Part shown: positions 35,496 to 46,516 of the stretch, piece after piece
Position numbering within the stretch: position 1 is the stretch's first letter
Layout of the letters: every line of letters starts with the position of its first letter
Source of the DNA: Salvator merianae
Lineage: Eukaryota; Chordata; Lepidosauria; Squamata; Teiidae
Direction of reading: 5' to 3'
NCBI GenBank assembly: GCA_003586115.2
Contig: QVOM02000042.1
Coordinates: 75,287,838 to 75,351,837, forward strand
DNA: 64,000 nt
Program-made: the position numbers and the translations under genes
Notes under the pieces: generated by a model
What the model saw: the letters and a program-made list of their open reading frames with translations, nothing else
The model's database searches: none
What the model was told of the DNA's origin: nothing

Positions 35496-35735
35496 TTAAA
35501 GACAATGGCAGTTAATAATGTTAGTCAGGAACTTTCTGTCATTCGTAGGTTAACATCACAAAGTCAAATTGCCTATAATTTTGCAAAGAAGACTGGAGAA
35601 ATTAAAGTTCAGCCAGTGCAAGTAATGTTAACTGTGGGTATTTCCAGATATCCAGAAACTGCAAATGCTTACTACAGATATCTTTAGAAAAGAAATATAT
35701 GGTAAATGTATTCAAAGAAAGAAAAAAAGAAACAC

Positions 35736-35803
35736 CTTAGCAGTTGATCTTCTAGGCCAGATCTTGTAACCGTGAAATTGATAATTGTTACTTTAATACA
35801 GAC
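35736..35803 (-). CDS. DNAH6: DNAH6 exon e11: short AAA5-AAA6 linker exon
   Basis: 68 bases, the smallest exon in the window (22 codons plus two bases, residues 623-644). The peptide is VCIKVTIINFTVTRSGLEDQ followed by LL. It is too short for an open-frame scan. I found it because e10 ends at PHYLPE and e12 begins with the last base of a Ser codon followed by [12 protein letters not shown], and this segment bridges both in phase. Acceptor TTACAG|GTC, donor AG|GTGTTT. Its length is not a multiple of three, so skipping it would shift the frame. Confidence 0.9.
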
Positions 35804-38236
35804 CTGTAAGGGAGAAAAAACACACACACAGGAAGAAAAGTGGCTAATAAAGATTAGTAAAACATATTTTTATGTTAAAATATAACCCAAAGTAAAATTA
35901 CAAACTGCAGAACATTTAAAGACTGTTGAGCTATCAACTCCTCCAAGTAAAAAATCTAAAAAATATATGTGGAGGGGGAAAGTTTTAAATAATCTCAAAA
36001 GAAAGAAGTTAATACACTTAGGCTGCCTCCAGACATACGGTAAAATCCACAGTCTTCTCAGTACTACATTGGGAATGCCAGATATAATTGAAGAATTTTC
36101 AGTGTAGTACCAGGAAATCCAGGAACACTGGATTTTCCAAAACAATCTTGCTTGCTTGTGAATCTGGTGAGCTGCAAAAGTGATAAGCCTGAGAGGGACT
36201 ACTGGAAGCCAGTCAAGCACATGAAAAACAGCAAAAGAAAAGGGGCAGGTGCTTGGTGAGCCTCTGATAGTATCTCTTGGGTGGTTTGTTACTGTTGCTT
36301 GCCAGATATGAAGCTAACCCAAGAGTTGCTCCTCCCATCTGCCATCATAGAGCAAGAGGCAATTGTGGGATTTTGTTTAGATCCCACATTGCCTCTTGCT
36401 GTCTGGAGGCAGCCTTAGATGTAACAGATTGAAAGTGCAACATTGTCTGTTTATTGGATAGTAATTTCAGCTGAGTTCAATAGACCTTCCATATAAAGAG
36501 CATGGAGAACTAAAATCTTCAAATTTTCTGTTTTCTGTACCACAGTAAAAGCCTTTTTGGTAGCTGGATTACATACAAATGAAAAAAAAATGAAAAAGTG
36601 ATATTAGACAGGTACACCAATACCAATGCTTTAAGTATACTTGGATCCCACAGATCAGCCAGGTTAAAAACTGCTCATATTCCTCAGCTCACTGCCAAAT
36701 CAACCAAACTAATGTACTTTGTTGGGGCTTGACATTCAAGAATAGTGACAATGTTCTTACTAGTTTCAACGGCTGTTATATTACCCATTAATTCTGATAA
36801 ATCATATAACAACTGTGAGCAAAAATTAATATCTCTATCTCACAGGTTTTTTTTGAAATGGTAACAAAAATGTATTAAGGTGCTAATGAATTATTAAACT
36901 AATCTTATAATAATATGACTATTATATCAAGTCGTGTATTTTAAGTCATATATAAATCACTTTGTAGTGACATGGAGATGCTATGAAAACAAACATCCCT
37001 GCATTAATGTCTACCCTTCAGTGTTATTACACTTTATTTTTTCTTGCCCTACTCCAGATCATTGCATGCCACTACCAATACATGATGACATCACTTATAC
37101 TGATAACTGTACTACAAATCACAAAGAAAGGAAAACTCAGCATGGGGTACCATGTTGACCAACATCTCCAAGTCACCTGTAAAATAAAGTTTAATTAAAA
37201 AAAAAGAGGGAGAAAAAAGAGTGTTGTTCAAATATGAAGTACAGGTAGTCCATGGATATGACAAAAATCATGAAGGTGGGATGCAAATGACTGACATTTG
37301 GAAAGTACTGGCCTTCTCTATGGCCACCAGAACATGCTTACTTTTGGCCTCATCCAGAAGCAGCTTTAAGGGCTGGAGCAGTGCATATGTGGCCTTTGGG
37401 CTCACTGAAGTTTAGTTATGCACAGCTACATGTAAAAGCCCCACCTCAAACAACATTTCTTTGATGATAATTATTTTCTTATTTTAATCATTTGACATAA
37501 GCATCACAATTAAAACCATGAATTAGAACACTATAACTCTGGCCTGGGAAAATGCTGCTTTCTCAAACAAAAGAAATATCGTATATAAAATGCTTATATT
37601 AATCAACTTTTTTAAAAAAAAAAACGGATTCTGCTACAATCATTACAAATGACTTGGTAAGTAATTTTGAAAGAAATCTTATGGCATCTTCAGTTATGGC
37701 AGTTTAACCCACAAAATCAAGGCCAGTTTAGTTGTATTATCAATGTGATATAGGACCTAGAGCAGAATCATAGACCCTTTCCTTACTTGCTTGTTATCCC
37801 AGAACAAATGAACACTTTGTTCACATGGAACTAGCACTATCCCGTTCCACAACCTTCCTAAGGAGTGCCTATTCCAGATTAGTTGTAGACCTGCTTGAAG
37901 GATCTACAACTATAACACATGGTATGTTCAAATCAGTAACCTGCACCTGGCCTGGAACAAGGAAAATGCAATGCCACAGGATCCGTGCGCTACTACCATA
38001 ACCTCATCTTCACAACCTACACACCTGCTCTGAAGATTCATATTATTGTAATTACATCTGAGGAGATAACTGAATAACTTCTGTACACAATAGGGAGAGA
38101 TTGGGACTAGGTTTTAAGGCAGAAAGAGAACATATAGTATGATTCTGGAAAGATGAAGAATCATGCTTCATTTTAAAACCTTAATAATAATTCTTCTAGT
38201 TATTATAGCATACTATTTTTAATGACATTGTTATAC
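35804..38236. other. Intron e10-e11
   Basis: Holds the Harbinger-type MITE at 36021-36414. A CCCTTTCCTTACTTGCTTGT-like stretch at 37780-37930 may be a further DNA-transposon remnant. The rest is AT-rich, with no gene. Confidence 0.5.
36021..36414. mobile_element. 394-bp PIF/Harbinger-type MITE
   Basis: Left end GGCTGCCTCCAGACA and right end TGTCTGGAGGCAGCC (a perfect 15-bp inverted repeat, ignoring one extra base in the interior), flanked by TTA on both sides (36018-36020, 36415-36417). A GGC start and a 3-bp TTA duplication are typical of Harbinger. Confidence 0.88.
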
Positions 38237-38401
38237 CTCAGGCAAGTAGTGTGGATTTGGCATTTTTGTTGTCATGTAAAACTTAAAGTTTCTGTCATAA
38301 TCTATATCGGAATCTCCAAGGCGAATGAGAAGTCTTCCACCAGAAACAAAAGTTTGCTTCAAAAGTATAGGTTCCAAAGCTGGATCAAGTGTTTCCCTAA
38401 G
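38237..38401 (-). CDS. DNAH6: DNAH6 exon e10: end of AAA5
   Basis: 165 bases, 55 codons (residues 568-622), phase 0. It reads [20 protein letters not shown], then [19 protein letters not shown] and [17 protein letters not shown] across the junction. The LDP-LEP-L block, the G-x-IDY segment and the FYMTTK-PNPHY strand form the AAA5 sensor region in dynein heavy chains. Only 530 bp of intron separates it from e9. Acceptor CTACAG, donor GAG|GTATAA. Confidence 0.95.
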
Positions 38402-38931
38402 CTGTAGAAATGGGGGGAAAGTGTGATCCAATTAACAAGTTATGATTAACAAAAGTATGTCAGCATGTATACTCAGAGAACTTCTAGGATTTTGCTACTA
38501 TCTATCACTTTCTCTTCCAAATTTGAATTTCTCAGAAGAGAGACCCTGCCCCCATAAATATAGTGTTTTCTCCATTGTTCTTTGTCACTGGTACAATCTA
38601 TCTTTCAAATTCTAAAAATTAAGCAGTAAAACAAAAATGAACCAAAACTGTGCTTTGCAGAAGTAATTTCTAACACTATCCTTTGTAAGGGTATCAATCT
38701 TGATTTAGTGCAGCACTAAGATACAGGTTTCCCATAATTTTATGTAAGAACAGATATATTCTACATAAGTGTGTATTAAGATTCTCCACTGGGTGTACCA
38801 AGTATTCACTTCTTTCAGCAGGCGGCATAAGACATATCAGCACTTAACAGGGTTTGGATCGTGTTTATTAGGTATAAACAAAAGAAAATTAAGTATATGG
38901 CTAGCATATTTTTACTTTAAAACACACAAAC
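38402..38931. other. Intron e9-e10
   Basis: 530 bp of AT-rich sequence. I see no repeat or other feature. Confidence 0.5.
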
Positions 38932-39057
38932 CTCTTCCAGGAGAACAGGCAAACCCAGGCGAATAGCATTCTCTAGAGTACGCAGGAAACCAGTGTCGGT
39001 AAGCTTAATTATCTTTAATCCATTTTTTGCTTCTTTATTTCTTATCCAGCGATTTGC
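38932..39057 (-). CDS. DNAH6: DNAH6 exon e9: AAA5
   Basis: 126 bases, 42 codons (residues 526-567), phase 0. It starts [20 protein letters not shown] and ends [21 protein letters not shown] directly continues the [10 protein letters not shown] of e8. The final GLPVLLEE strand is standard AAA5. There is no Met start. Acceptor AACAG, donor GAG|GTTTGT. Confidence 0.93.
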
Positions 39058-39662
39058 CTGTTTATTAAAGGAAATTATATTTAAAAATGATCATGTATGT
39101 TGAATCTTACTAAATTTAGATGTTTCAATGAAAAATACTCAAAGAGGAATAACTGCAGCTATGTGCTATAGATGTTATGTAAGAAAAATGTCAAAGGAAA
39201 GCTGATATTACGCAGAGCTGACATTATTGCCCCAAGCAAATTACACACCAAAGCCAGTGCAAGATAGCTTTCTATGCTCCTACATATAAAAAAACATTCA
39301 AATTTCAGCAAATTATGTAGACTTTACAATTCTTCCTAATTTCCCCATCCTTCCTTTAGAGTGGTATACAAATGCAGAATAGAACCACAGTTTCTCATTC
39401 TCCTTTTAGCATGATATTTAAAGCTAAACAAGACTTCAGACAAGAATGCTCAATGGTGGTTAAATTCTTGTGAGCGATTACATTGTCCTAAATGATTATA
39501 GGTTAATAATGTACATGATAAAAGAAATGTAACTCCCACTTCGTCCACAAATTAGTAAGTAATTTGTAAATAAATAATCCTGCCCATGTTGTTCTGATGT
39601 GCATTTTATTGCTTGGATTGTCTGGGAAGTAGAAGGGATCTGGAAGCTTTCTCTATCTTTAA

Positions 39663-40257
39663 GGGTATGATCATACTAGAGATTTTAAAAAATGCCTGAA
39701 TTAAATGAGCGAATAATTCCTAGGGGCACAGAAAAAAAACCTTCCAAACACAGGCATTCATATATTCAGCTAAAAACTTACCAAAAGTACAACCTATTCA
39801 CTCACTGGCCACTGGGTACGAAATCCCTGCCTCTTTGCTGAAGCAGTTTCCTCCTGCATAATTCCTTGTTTTAAGAATGAAACTCAAGTCTCTCTCTCCC
39901 CACTCTGCATTACAATAAAAAGTCTAGTGTGCTTTTAAAGTATTTTTTAAAAGGCAGGATTTTTTTAGTTACAGTTTCAGCTTCCTTTGATCTGTTTAAT
40001 TGAGTTCAAAAGGAAACTCTGCCTGGTGCTGGCAAGAACTTGCTGGTGCCTCTCTCTGAATGTCTGATTGTCCAGTGGGTTCCTGTGGGCCTTACTGGTC
40101 ACTCTGCTGTAATAGTTGCTTTCTCCTGGCTGTTGAAGGGGTGCATGTTTACAGGTTTGGAGGCAGGGTAAGGTGATTTTTTTTTAATTTCCAGTTTGCC
40201 CCCTTCCCAGTCAAATTTGCTCAGAAGGCAACTGAAATGGCTAGTCTGAACACACCC
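39663..40257. mobile_element. 595-bp Harbinger-type MITE
   Basis: Left end GGGTATGATCATACTAG and, inward from the right, GGGTGTGTTCAGACTAG (14 of 17). Flanked by TAA on both sides (39660-39662 and 40258-40260). The ends match the GGGTGYGATCAGA type of 34906-35495. Confidence 0.8.
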
Positions 40258-40520
40258 TAAGATGGCTTTACATCATTAGTGCATCACCTAACATCACCAG
40301 GAGAAAAGGGCTGATGTAAGAGTCTGGAAAGAGTGGGATTTTTGAGACAGCATTTTTAAATAACTGAAACTCCTCTCTGATTTGGGGAGTGAACTGGTTG
40401 CTAGAGAAGAAGAGCAGACCCGCACTGCTTTAACAAAACAGTGGTAATATCTCTTGGAGTTGTAAAGATTCCCAACCAAATTTTCTGTCAACAGCCACAC
40501 TAAATAATTAGATATATTTC

Positions 40521-40756
40521 TAGAGATGTGCCGAAGTAGATTGGGTTCAAACTGGTGTTTGAAAAGTTTGAGTTCGGACTGAATACTCCAGTCTGTTCAA
40601 AAACCAGAGTTTAAATTCAAACCAAAGGGATGTTCTAGCAAACACACCATGTTTGATCGAGGTTTGATGGTGTTCAAATACCCTGCTGTTTGAAGAAAAA
40701 AGTTTGAATTTGAGTCAAACCAGCCCTGACCACAAAAAAGTTCCTTCACATTTCTA
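40521..40756. mobile_element. 236-bp hAT-type MITE, second TAGAGATGTG copy
   Basis: Left end TAGAGATGTG, right end CACATTTCTA. Flanks TATATTTC and GAAATTTC agree at 6 of 8 positions, a decayed duplication. The interior is rich in TTTGAA/TTCAAA words like the 29937 copy. Confidence 0.75.
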
Positions 40757-41597
40757 GAAATTTCCCCTAAAGTTAAATGCTGTCCCAACACAGAACATCA
40801 TAAAAAGCTACATCTTAATTTTTTAGATATTAAAATGAGATATAATTGAACTGGAAACTATGCAGTAGAAATTCTGGCTGCTACTATGTGGCATGTGTTA
40901 TTCTACACCGTGCTGAGCCAGGCTTGGCCCAGATCAAGTGATCCAAACCAAGAGGGGAGTAGTGGCCAGAAGCCTGCGCCAAGGGCCAACCTCATTGTAG
41001 GCAGCCTATCTCAGTTCACCATTGGAGCCTGGGAAAGAAAGCTTCCAGACTCTGAAGTTGCCGTCTAGGGCTGCTTTAGCTGAGTGTTCAGAAGCGGAGC
41101 ACTTCTGTGCCCACTCCCAGGAGCCCAGTGAAATGGTGCCAGGCTCCTCATGTCCAGTAGACCAGATAAGCCACTCAATGCTGTCTGCACAAGGGTGGCT
41201 GGTCCAGTCCATCATGGTGGAATGATTTGGACATTACTTTCAAGCAGTTTCCCATTGGAGTAGGCTATGGCACCATTTTCACGCCATAGGCCACCCCAAT
41301 GTCTTATCCCATTTGAATGCAGCAAGGGGATGCAGCAAAGTGTAGCCCCTTAGTAGACCAGTCCACAACGCAGACAAGGCACTCCATGGGGGCTGCTGGG
41401 ACAGTCTACTGGGCCAGTGTGGACAAAGCCTCTCTGGAGTAGAGCCAGAGAACTGAAAGTTGAAATCTGCAAGGGTATGAAAACTTTTCTGCCTATATCT
41501 GCAGTCCCTTCAATCATCCAGTTACAGCTGAAATATTGGCTATAGGGTGGCAGTAGTCAAGAGTCCTTGTTTTAAGAAAAGTCATGATAAGGAAGGG

Positions 41598-41798
41598 TCA
41601 TATTATACCCTCTTCAAGGCAATAGGCATATAAGAAGCAATTCTTCATCACACATTGACTCGGGTCAGTCATTGCTTCACATATACCCTCCAAAGTAAGG
41701 CATTTCTTGCACCCCTTGACCAATTCGTCACTGCTAGCCAGAATAAGCAAGAACCAAGAGAGTATTGTTGCTAAGACCCATTCAAAAGCTCTGTCCAT
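41598..41798 (-). CDS. Possible small secreted cysteine-rich peptide (unproven)
   Basis: 66 codons, Met to stop TGA. Residues 1-23 (MDRAFEWVLATILSWFLLIL then ASS) look like a signal peptide with a hydrophobic core. The rest is short and acidic with six cysteines at 30, 33, 40, 49, 54 and 60, spaced C-x2-C-x6-C-x8-C-x4-C-x5-C. G at -3 and G at +4 give a fair start context. I recognise no family, and the spacing is not that of beta-defensins. It lies within a dynein intron on the same strand. It may be an independent nested gene, a single exon of one, or chance. I would not annotate it as a gene without expression or conservation data. Confidence 0.2.
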   Translation of the reverse strand: MDRAFEWVLATILSWFLLILASSDELVKGCKKCLTLEGICEAMTDPSQCVMKNCFLYAYCLEEGII

Positions 41799-42904
41799 AA
41801 CAGCAATCTGCAGTACCTGAAACCATTTCTAAACTTAGACAAACTGGTGCTCTTGCACTTAATCCTGACAATGCATCGTAAAATTACTGCAGCTGACAGC
41901 ATCTGGTGTGTGGGGGGGGATCAGTTGGCAACTTGTTAGCAGCTCCATGTTACAACATGGAGGAAACTCTGGGTAGCTCTGGGTAGAGGAAACTTATCAG
42001 ATACACACTTGGCTTGTTGCTATTCTCCTTGAAATGGAGGGCTGTTTCCTGTTAGTGGATCAAAGGCTCCCAGTTCCAAGTTTCTGGGCCTCAGTATCGA
42101 ACCAGCTATTGACATCAGAAATTCCTGTATCTTGTACCTTGAATTCCTCATCTCAAATCCCTATCTTGAAGCCTCCTAGACACTACTCAGCACCCTAAAT
42201 TTCCTAAATTCGGAACCTTTGATGTTTCTGACACCTGCTTTGCCTTGAAACCCACCTGTTACTTCCAGCCTTTCTGCCTTATGTGCAGTGGTGAGTTACC
42301 CCCAACTGGATATCCTGTCTTGACTTCTGTCTGGACCGTTTGTTGACAGATCTTTTCTTCTTACATTTGGCACTGTCCTCCTGGTTCTTAATTTCTGGTG
42401 TGTCTTGAACTTTGGCATCTGACCCAACCCTAGAAAGACTTAGCTGTCTCTTGAGGAGACTACCTATTTCTGAAGAGACTTCTGTTCTGCTCTTACCAAA
42501 CTCACAAACTCCTCCATCTTATTACTGCCCAAACCTGTTCTACTGACCTCTCAACTGGGCAGTGTCTCTGGCTTTCTGATGTTGTCCAGTGCATCCACTT
42601 TCCAGATTTCAGCCACTTGTGTCCTGCCCAACCCCAATTCTATTCTCTGTTGGTTGGTCCCAGACCTCCTCTGCTGGTGCTGACAAGAACTTAATTGAGT
42701 GGTCATTTCATTCTCTACAGTAAAGTCTGTTGTAAGCTGTTTGAGCTACTTGGCTTCAGAAGCAAAAATGCAAAGCATCAGATAAATTAGACCATGTTAT
42801 ACAACTCGGGGACTATGAAAACTGTAAATGATTACAATAATACCTGTGCTGCAGAGAACTAAATAAAAGAGACAAAACCCAGTATCTTTGTGGTAAATAT
42901 GTAC

Positions 42905-43108
42905 CTGATCTTGGGGATCAATCATGAGTGGCCATCGTCTCCCCCTTGTAACGAGGATTCCATTTTCTGTGGAAACATAGTCACGTGGTAATCCATCAGT
43001 GTTCCACTGCCGAATTTCATAAGGATCTCCCAAAATATTTATAAGATTGAAGTCAGAGCTAATAGGAATATCTAGATCCTGACATTGTTTGATCCAGTGG
43101 TCTATTAA
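42905..43108 (-). CDS. DNAH6: DNAH6 exon e8: AAA5
   Basis: 204 bases, 68 codons (residues 458-525), phase 0. It starts [20 protein letters not shown], passes through [20 protein letters not shown] and ends with [20 protein letters not shown]. The W-x-x-x-GLP segment and the WPLMIDPQ strand, which occupies the Walker B position of the non-hydrolysing AAA5 module, are conserved across axonemal dyneins. Acceptor ATCACAG, donor CAG|GTACAT. Confidence 0.95.
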
Positions 43109-43749
43109 CTGTGATGAAAAAAAGAAAAAGAGACTTTTATTACAGTGGACAGAATAAGGTTAATTGATCACTCTGTATGTTGTTTTGTAAGAAAATCAAC
43201 AAGGCTAATAGCCGAAAAGAAGAATGAGAAAACATACCTAACCTTAAACTTTTCCTTGCAAGTCACATGGAGGTAAATAGGATGGGGCAGGTCATGTAGA
43301 AAAGAACTCTCTAGGCTATACCATAAATGCTTTGCTGTGACATGTTAAAACCTAATACCAAACTAACATCTGTGCAAAGTGCTTTGTTCTGGAAAATCCA
43401 AAAATAGCAGAATAGGTAGGTGACATCTGGAGCCAACCTGTGTAACAGGAAGTAAACAGAGGTACAATCCACATGGCACCATTATGGCATCAATACGAAG
43501 GAAGACAGTGGTTCTGCTTAGATGCCACACTCTTCCTCTGTTAGGTTCCTACCAGTGCCGTTAAGAAGCTCTTCAAACCACTTTTGTGCTCTCTTATAGT
43601 GACTGCCCTGCTGCTACAGCCACTGCCACTCAAGGGGACTTACTGGTCCCCTCAACAGAGTTTGTTTTCAAAGAAAGGAAACAATTCTCTGTCTTTGACA
43701 CCCCATCTTCCGATTTCGAAGCAGGGAACCTCACTTTGATTCAGAGGGC

Positions 43750-43835
43750 AGGGGAAGTTCTCCTCCCCACCTGACAAATGGCAGCAAGAGCTTTCATTGC
43801 CACCATTTGACAGGTGGGGAATTTTCTTCCCCCCT
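43750..43835. repeat. Inverted repeat
   Basis: CCCCACCTGACAAATGG pairs with CCATTTGACAGGTGGGG (one mismatch) around a centre near 43792, with flanking GGGGAAG against CTTCCCC. It is probably the core of a palindromic transposon. Confidence 0.65.
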
Positions 43836-44316
43836 CCATACAGCTGTCCAGTATCAAAAATACAGTTGATCCAGCTACATAGGGGGGATGAAGCAGAATC
43901 AGCTGTTATACTGAAGCTTCAATCTCAGAATCAGAACTGATCCTGATACAGAGAAACAAGTCTCCTCCATCCATGAAATGGTACCAAGGAAAACCTTCAC
44001 CACCATTTGACAGAGCAGACAGAAGTTCAGTCTAAAATGAATGTGGATAAAGCAATTTAGCTGGGGGCAAGGATTCTCTTATCCCATCCTAGTGTGTAGA
44101 GGGAGCTTGGTTCAATCTAGATCCAGGTCAAACATGCTGACCTGCTTCTAGATCAAACTCAAACAGGTTTGCAAAAGATGCAATTTTTTTGTTACAACTG
44201 AGAATTGTAATATTGGCAATTATGCAATTTTGCCCACCAGCCTCAGAACTTGTAGAATTGTAGAATTGCTCAATTGCTCAAGTCTGAGTTGTAACTAAAG
44301 GGCCATACAGAGTTAT

Positions 44317-44474
44317 TTTAGAACAGTTCAAATTGGACTATTTGGCTGGATCATGTTTGATCGAAACCCCCTGGTTCAGTTTGAATGGAACCAACCCCTT
44401 TCAAACAGGGATGGTGGTTCAGTTTCAATTGAACATGGTCAAATCAAATGGTTTATTTCAAACTGTTCTAAAAC
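44317..44474. mobile_element. MITE-like inverted repeat, ends TTTTAGAACAGTTCAAAT
   Basis: Left TTTTAGAACAGTTCAAAT pairs with right ATTTCAAACTGTTCTAAAA. The interior has the same GTTTGATCGAAAC and GGTTCAGTTTGAA words as the TAGAGATGTG MITEs, suggesting a related or derived element. Confidence 0.6.
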
Positions 44475-46053
44475 AAACCGAATTTGCACTTCTCCAGTAT
44501 ATTCATCTTAAAGAGAAGCAATTGTTTCTCATTAAGGCAAAGGGAGGGAAAATGCTTTGCTAAAAGTGCCCTCCTCTTCCTGTCCAAATTCCACCATAAC
44601 TTCATTATTATCCTTATAGTACCTGCCATTTTATTAGCCTGTTAAAATCAATATTTTAATTAGCGTAAAAAGCTTTTCCTGATCTATTTTTAATAATAGC
44701 GAAAAAACATTTAAATGAAAGAATGCTATAACACTGTCACTCTATAATGTTAATTTATGGAAAAGGTGGAGTAACTCCCTTTTCCTATCATTATCATTTA
44801 TTGAGATGATACATAACAGGGACTAGACACATATTTTAAAACTGCCTTGTGTTTATTAATAAGACTAGGAAAATAAGCTAGGATGTCTGGAGCGTACTCA
44901 GTATAGGGACATTAAATACTCATACAGCACCACTCTGGATCACTGGAATGTGACAAAGGTAATCCCTGTGGTCCCTCTCACCAAATGACCAATTTATTCA
45001 ATGATTAGTTGTTAGGGATGTTTTTGATATTAGATTGAAGAGACATAATAAGGGTGCTGCTGCTGCATTACCATCTCGATACATAGCAGTCTGTGTGATC
45101 ATGCTGGCTGTGGATTTTCAGCTGACAGTGTATCTAGCAGGATTGACATTTAAGCTGAATTTGCATTTACCTCCAGTATCCCAGGCCAAAATCATTCAAC
45201 TTCACATGGAATTAGAAGTGAATGCCACAATTCAATGCAACTCTGTGGAATTGTTCTCCTGATTTGGATCAAATTTAGTTGTGATCTGTGTGGGGGAAAC
45301 ACTAGCTCTTTAAGAAGGGCTGCAATGCCCTGTAATGGAGGGGAAAGTGGCCCCAAGACCTGCTTTGTGACCATGCTGGTTCACCCTTCTGGGAACTCTC
45401 TGCATCAGCCCCTTTGGTGTTTGTTTTTTTTTCTCCCCCACACAAATAATAAGTTCTTGGATGCTGAATTCAATACTGTGCTATTGCAGAATGTATCAGA
45501 TGTCAAATTGTCCAACAAGATGCTGGCACCTAAAGTGCAAGAGTTCTTGCACTATCTTTAATTTTGATTTGGGGGGAGTGATATGTTGGCAGTGGCCCAA
45601 CTTGATATTGGGGATCTCTGCCAGTGCTGCGGAGATGCTGTAATGATGCTATTGCTTTTGCTGTGTCTGGAAATTCCTAAACTGAAAGCTCACCTGTAGG
45701 ATTTCCTAGGGATCAATATTGACACCAATCTTAACAGCTGTATGGAGATTTCATCAAAGGACCTCAAGTGATGAATTGTTCACGGGATTGGAGAATGGCT
45801 TTATCCTAATACCTAAAGAACTTGTGAGCTTTGGAAATAGGGATGATCTACATGGTCAAAAGTCTTGTTTCAGTCAATGAACCAGTTGGCCCGGTCAGCT
45901 TAAATTTTGTGTACTATTTACATTTTCTGGTGAAATCTGGTCTACTTTTTCTCGAGACAGCACTTTATGAGACAAATAATTTGTTTAAACATTCTCAGCT
46001 CCTGATAGTGAAGATGAAAGGAAATCACTACTGGGGTGAAGCAAACGATGCAG

Positions 46054-46216
46054 GGCAACTCCACACAGGCTGATACACTGGACCAGCAAGCATACTAGGA
46101 GCCTCCCTTCTGCATGCTGGTGCAATCCAAGGGAAACCCACAGACCACACCAGGGTATTCAAGGGAGGCTTCTAGTACACTTGCTGGCCTGGTATACCAG
46201 CCAGTGTGGAATTGCC
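46054..46216. mobile_element. 163-bp MITE, ends GGCAAYTCCACAC
   Basis: Left GGCAACTCCACACAGGCTG and, inward from the right, GGCAATTCCACACTGGCTG (17 of 19), with pairing continuing to CCAGCAAG. No clear duplication at the flanks (CAG and TAT). It lies about 100 bases from exon e7. Confidence 0.8.
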
Positions 46217-46319
46217 TATAGTCTGCAAAGTTGTCCCATTCTTCTACAAAATGCACTATTTTGATTATGAAATAATATTCAGCAACACCTCTAAAACACA
46301 TGGGATAAAGGATACTCAC

Positions 46320-46516
46320 CATTTGTCTATAATGTGCTGTAAAGGCTCCATAATATGCTACACAAGCTGCAGCTATGAACACGTTTCCAGTGATGTTTGA
46401 AATCTCTGCCTCAAAATTCAAAATACTTTCTTCCCATCGGACTTGTTCATCCCCCAATGCAGCTGTAAGTTTTCCAGCTCGAGTAAGACGAGCTTGAGTC
46501 AGTGCCATGGTCCTTG
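46320..46516 (-). CDS. DNAH6: DNAH6 exon e7: end of stalk, start of AAA5
   Basis: 197 bases (residues 392-457). It reads [20 protein letters not shown], then a [11 protein letters not shown] block, and then [20 protein letters not shown], the entry into AAA5, ending HYRQM. The NITGNV-F-AAA-VAY-GAF core is a hallmark of the AAA5 start in dynein heavy chains. Acceptor GTTTAG, donor ATG|GTGAGT. A 163-bp MITE ends about 100 bases downstream of the donor. Confidence 0.95.

Larger units (their letters stand above)
24611..35735. other. Intron e11-e12, 11.1 kb, transposon-rich
   Basis: In order: a CpG-rich palindrome block (24896-25680), repeat family A around a Sauria-type SINE (26090-27060), unassigned sequence with open frames of no known domain (27060-28800), a LINE fragment carrying a MITE (28810-29400), a hAT-type MITE (29937-30276), an old repeat (30905-31480), two family A copies (31590-34160) and a Harbinger-like MITE (34906-35495). 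Stretches 32020-33700 and 34170-34900 are AT-rich with no recognised element. Confidence 0.7.
39058..42904. other. Intron e8-e9
   Basis: Holds the Harbinger-type MITE (39663-40257), the hAT-type MITE (40521-40756), GC-richer probable DNA-transposon sequence at 40880-41450 and the small cysteine-rich open frame at 41598-41798. From 41850 to 42780 I see C/T-rich sequence with no recognised element. Confidence 0.5.
43109..46319. other. Intron e7-e8
   Basis: Contains foldbacks at 43750-43835 and 44317-44474 and a MITE at 46054-46216. Stretch 45030-45830 has plus-strand open frames with no recognised domain and looks like unassigned repeat sequence. Confidence 0.45.
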
